From the NCBI GenBank assembly GCA_023398375.1, contig JAEWSH010000099.1:1-12821 (forward strand): a stretch of DNA of 12,821 nt. Reading direction: 5' to 3'. Positions within the stretch are counted from its first letter, which is position 1; every line of letters begins with the position of its first letter. Position numbers and translations under genes: made by a program. The notes below the pieces were generated by a model. It worked only from the letters and a program-made list of their open reading frames with translations, had not been told where the DNA came from and did no database searches. Positions 12,449-12,821 of this stretch are shown here, piece after piece. The stretch comes from Bacillota bacterium. Its GTDB lineage: Bacteria > Bacillota > Clostridia > Lachnospirales > Lachnospiraceae.

Positions 12449-12821
12449 TTAGAACAGCTTCGCAGGATACTCGCCCGCATCCACCAAAGCCTGAATCTTG
12501 TCGACTACACTCTGACGGTCTTCGGGATAAGTCACACCGAACCACTTGCTGGTTGTATCAAGCACTTCGCAGGTAGCAGTGCCATCGTTAATCAGCTTAT
12601 CTACCATCAGCGGGATGAAGAATTCGCTTTTCAGGTTCTCCATATTCTTCGGGTCGCTCAAGAAACTCTTGAAAAACTCTGCACTGTAAGCAAAATAATC
12701 GGGAGTGAAACCCCAGAAGTTCATGCTGACCGGAGTCGTCTCGGGAGTGGCAGTCCATTCACCGTTATCGTCGATGTACTTCACCTCACCGTCCATGCGC
12801 TGAATCTTGGTACGTTCCACT
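12449..12821 (-). CDS. Nucleotidyltransferase family protein, C-terminal part (cut by window edge)
   Basis: The last 123 residues or so of a longer protein. The codon at 12818-12820 is GTG and probably an internal Val, not a start. Visible segments VSMNFWGFTPDYFAY, NLKSEFFIPLMVDKLI, VLDTTSKWFGVTYPEDRQ and the end AGEYPAKLF match the C-terminal half of Bacteroides nucleotidyltransferases of the sugar-phosphate nucleotidyltransferase (NTP_transferase) type. The catalytic N-terminal GGxGxR region would lie to the right, outside the window. Enzymes of this fold join a nucleotide to a sugar or polyol phosphate; the substrate cannot be told from this part. It has its own terminator and shows no link to the pilus locus. 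Confidence 0.75.
   Translation of the reverse strand, partial: VERTKIQRMDGEVKYIDDNGEWTATPETTPVSMNFWGFTPDYFAYSAEFFKSFLSDPKNMENLKSEFFIPLMVDKLINDGTATCEVLDTTSKWFGVTYPEDRQSVVDKIQALVDAGEYPAKLF

Overview
The window looks like chromosomal DNA from a Bacteroides-type gut member of the Bacteroidales. The evidence is the set of protein families (FimA/Mfa1-type fimbrillins, Mfa2/FimB-type anchor, DUF3575, DUF3868, DUF4906-type and DUF5106-type proteins, DUF3795), Bacteroidota -7 elements of the form TAnnTTTG, and AT-rich leaders often lacking a Shine-Dalgarno sequence. All genes I accept are on the minus strand, so the window reads biologically from right to left. No species is claimed.

Layout from right to left. 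12449-12821: the 3' end of a sugar-nucleotide-type nucleotidyltransferase gene with its own terminator (12386-12421). 11727-12385: a long gene-free stretch with a 15-bp perfect inverted repeat and an array of eight TTGCCA/TGGCAA half-sites spaced about one helical turn apart. 10806-11726: a tyrosine site-specific recombinase. 10433-10760: a DNA segment of about 0.33 kb bounded by 24-bp perfect inverted repeats. Each repeat has a 7-7-7 architecture (inverted arms around an asymmetric spacer) expected of a tyrosine recombinase crossover site, and a Bacteroides-like promoter lies at one end. 10366 down to 725: seven collinear, tightly packed genes encoding a type V (FimA/Mfa1-like) pilus system: an outer-membrane barrel (DUF3575), an OmpA-like/TPR protein (DUF3868), the probable major fimbrillin, an Mfa2/FimB-like anchor, a minor fimbrillin, a very large tip/accessory protein with an EF-hand-like loop, and a thioredoxin-like lipoprotein with a CPSC active site. 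A terminator lies at 541-582. 43-378: a small Cys-rich DUF3795 protein, with candidate promoters upstream of it and at the left edge.

How it probably works (inference): the recombinase flips the promoter segment next to it, switching the pilus operon on and off. In the orientation given, the only good promoter in the segment points right, away from the operon and antisense to the 3' end of the recombinase, so this assembly probably shows the OFF state. After inversion it would read into DUF3575 and the rest of the operon. A hairpin with a T-rich tail between the major fimbrillin and the anchor probably makes the minor components less abundant than the shaft subunit.

The operon is a compositional mosaic. 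The recombinase, DUF3575, DUF3868, anchor and thioredoxin domain are GC-rich (about 55-65% in 60-base samples I counted). The major fimbrillin, and a block from about 1560 to 5880, are AT-rich (about 33-43% in samples). The edges of that block fall just inside the two flanking genes, one at the predicted pilin maturation site, which suggests exchange of the exposed subunits on a conserved scaffold.
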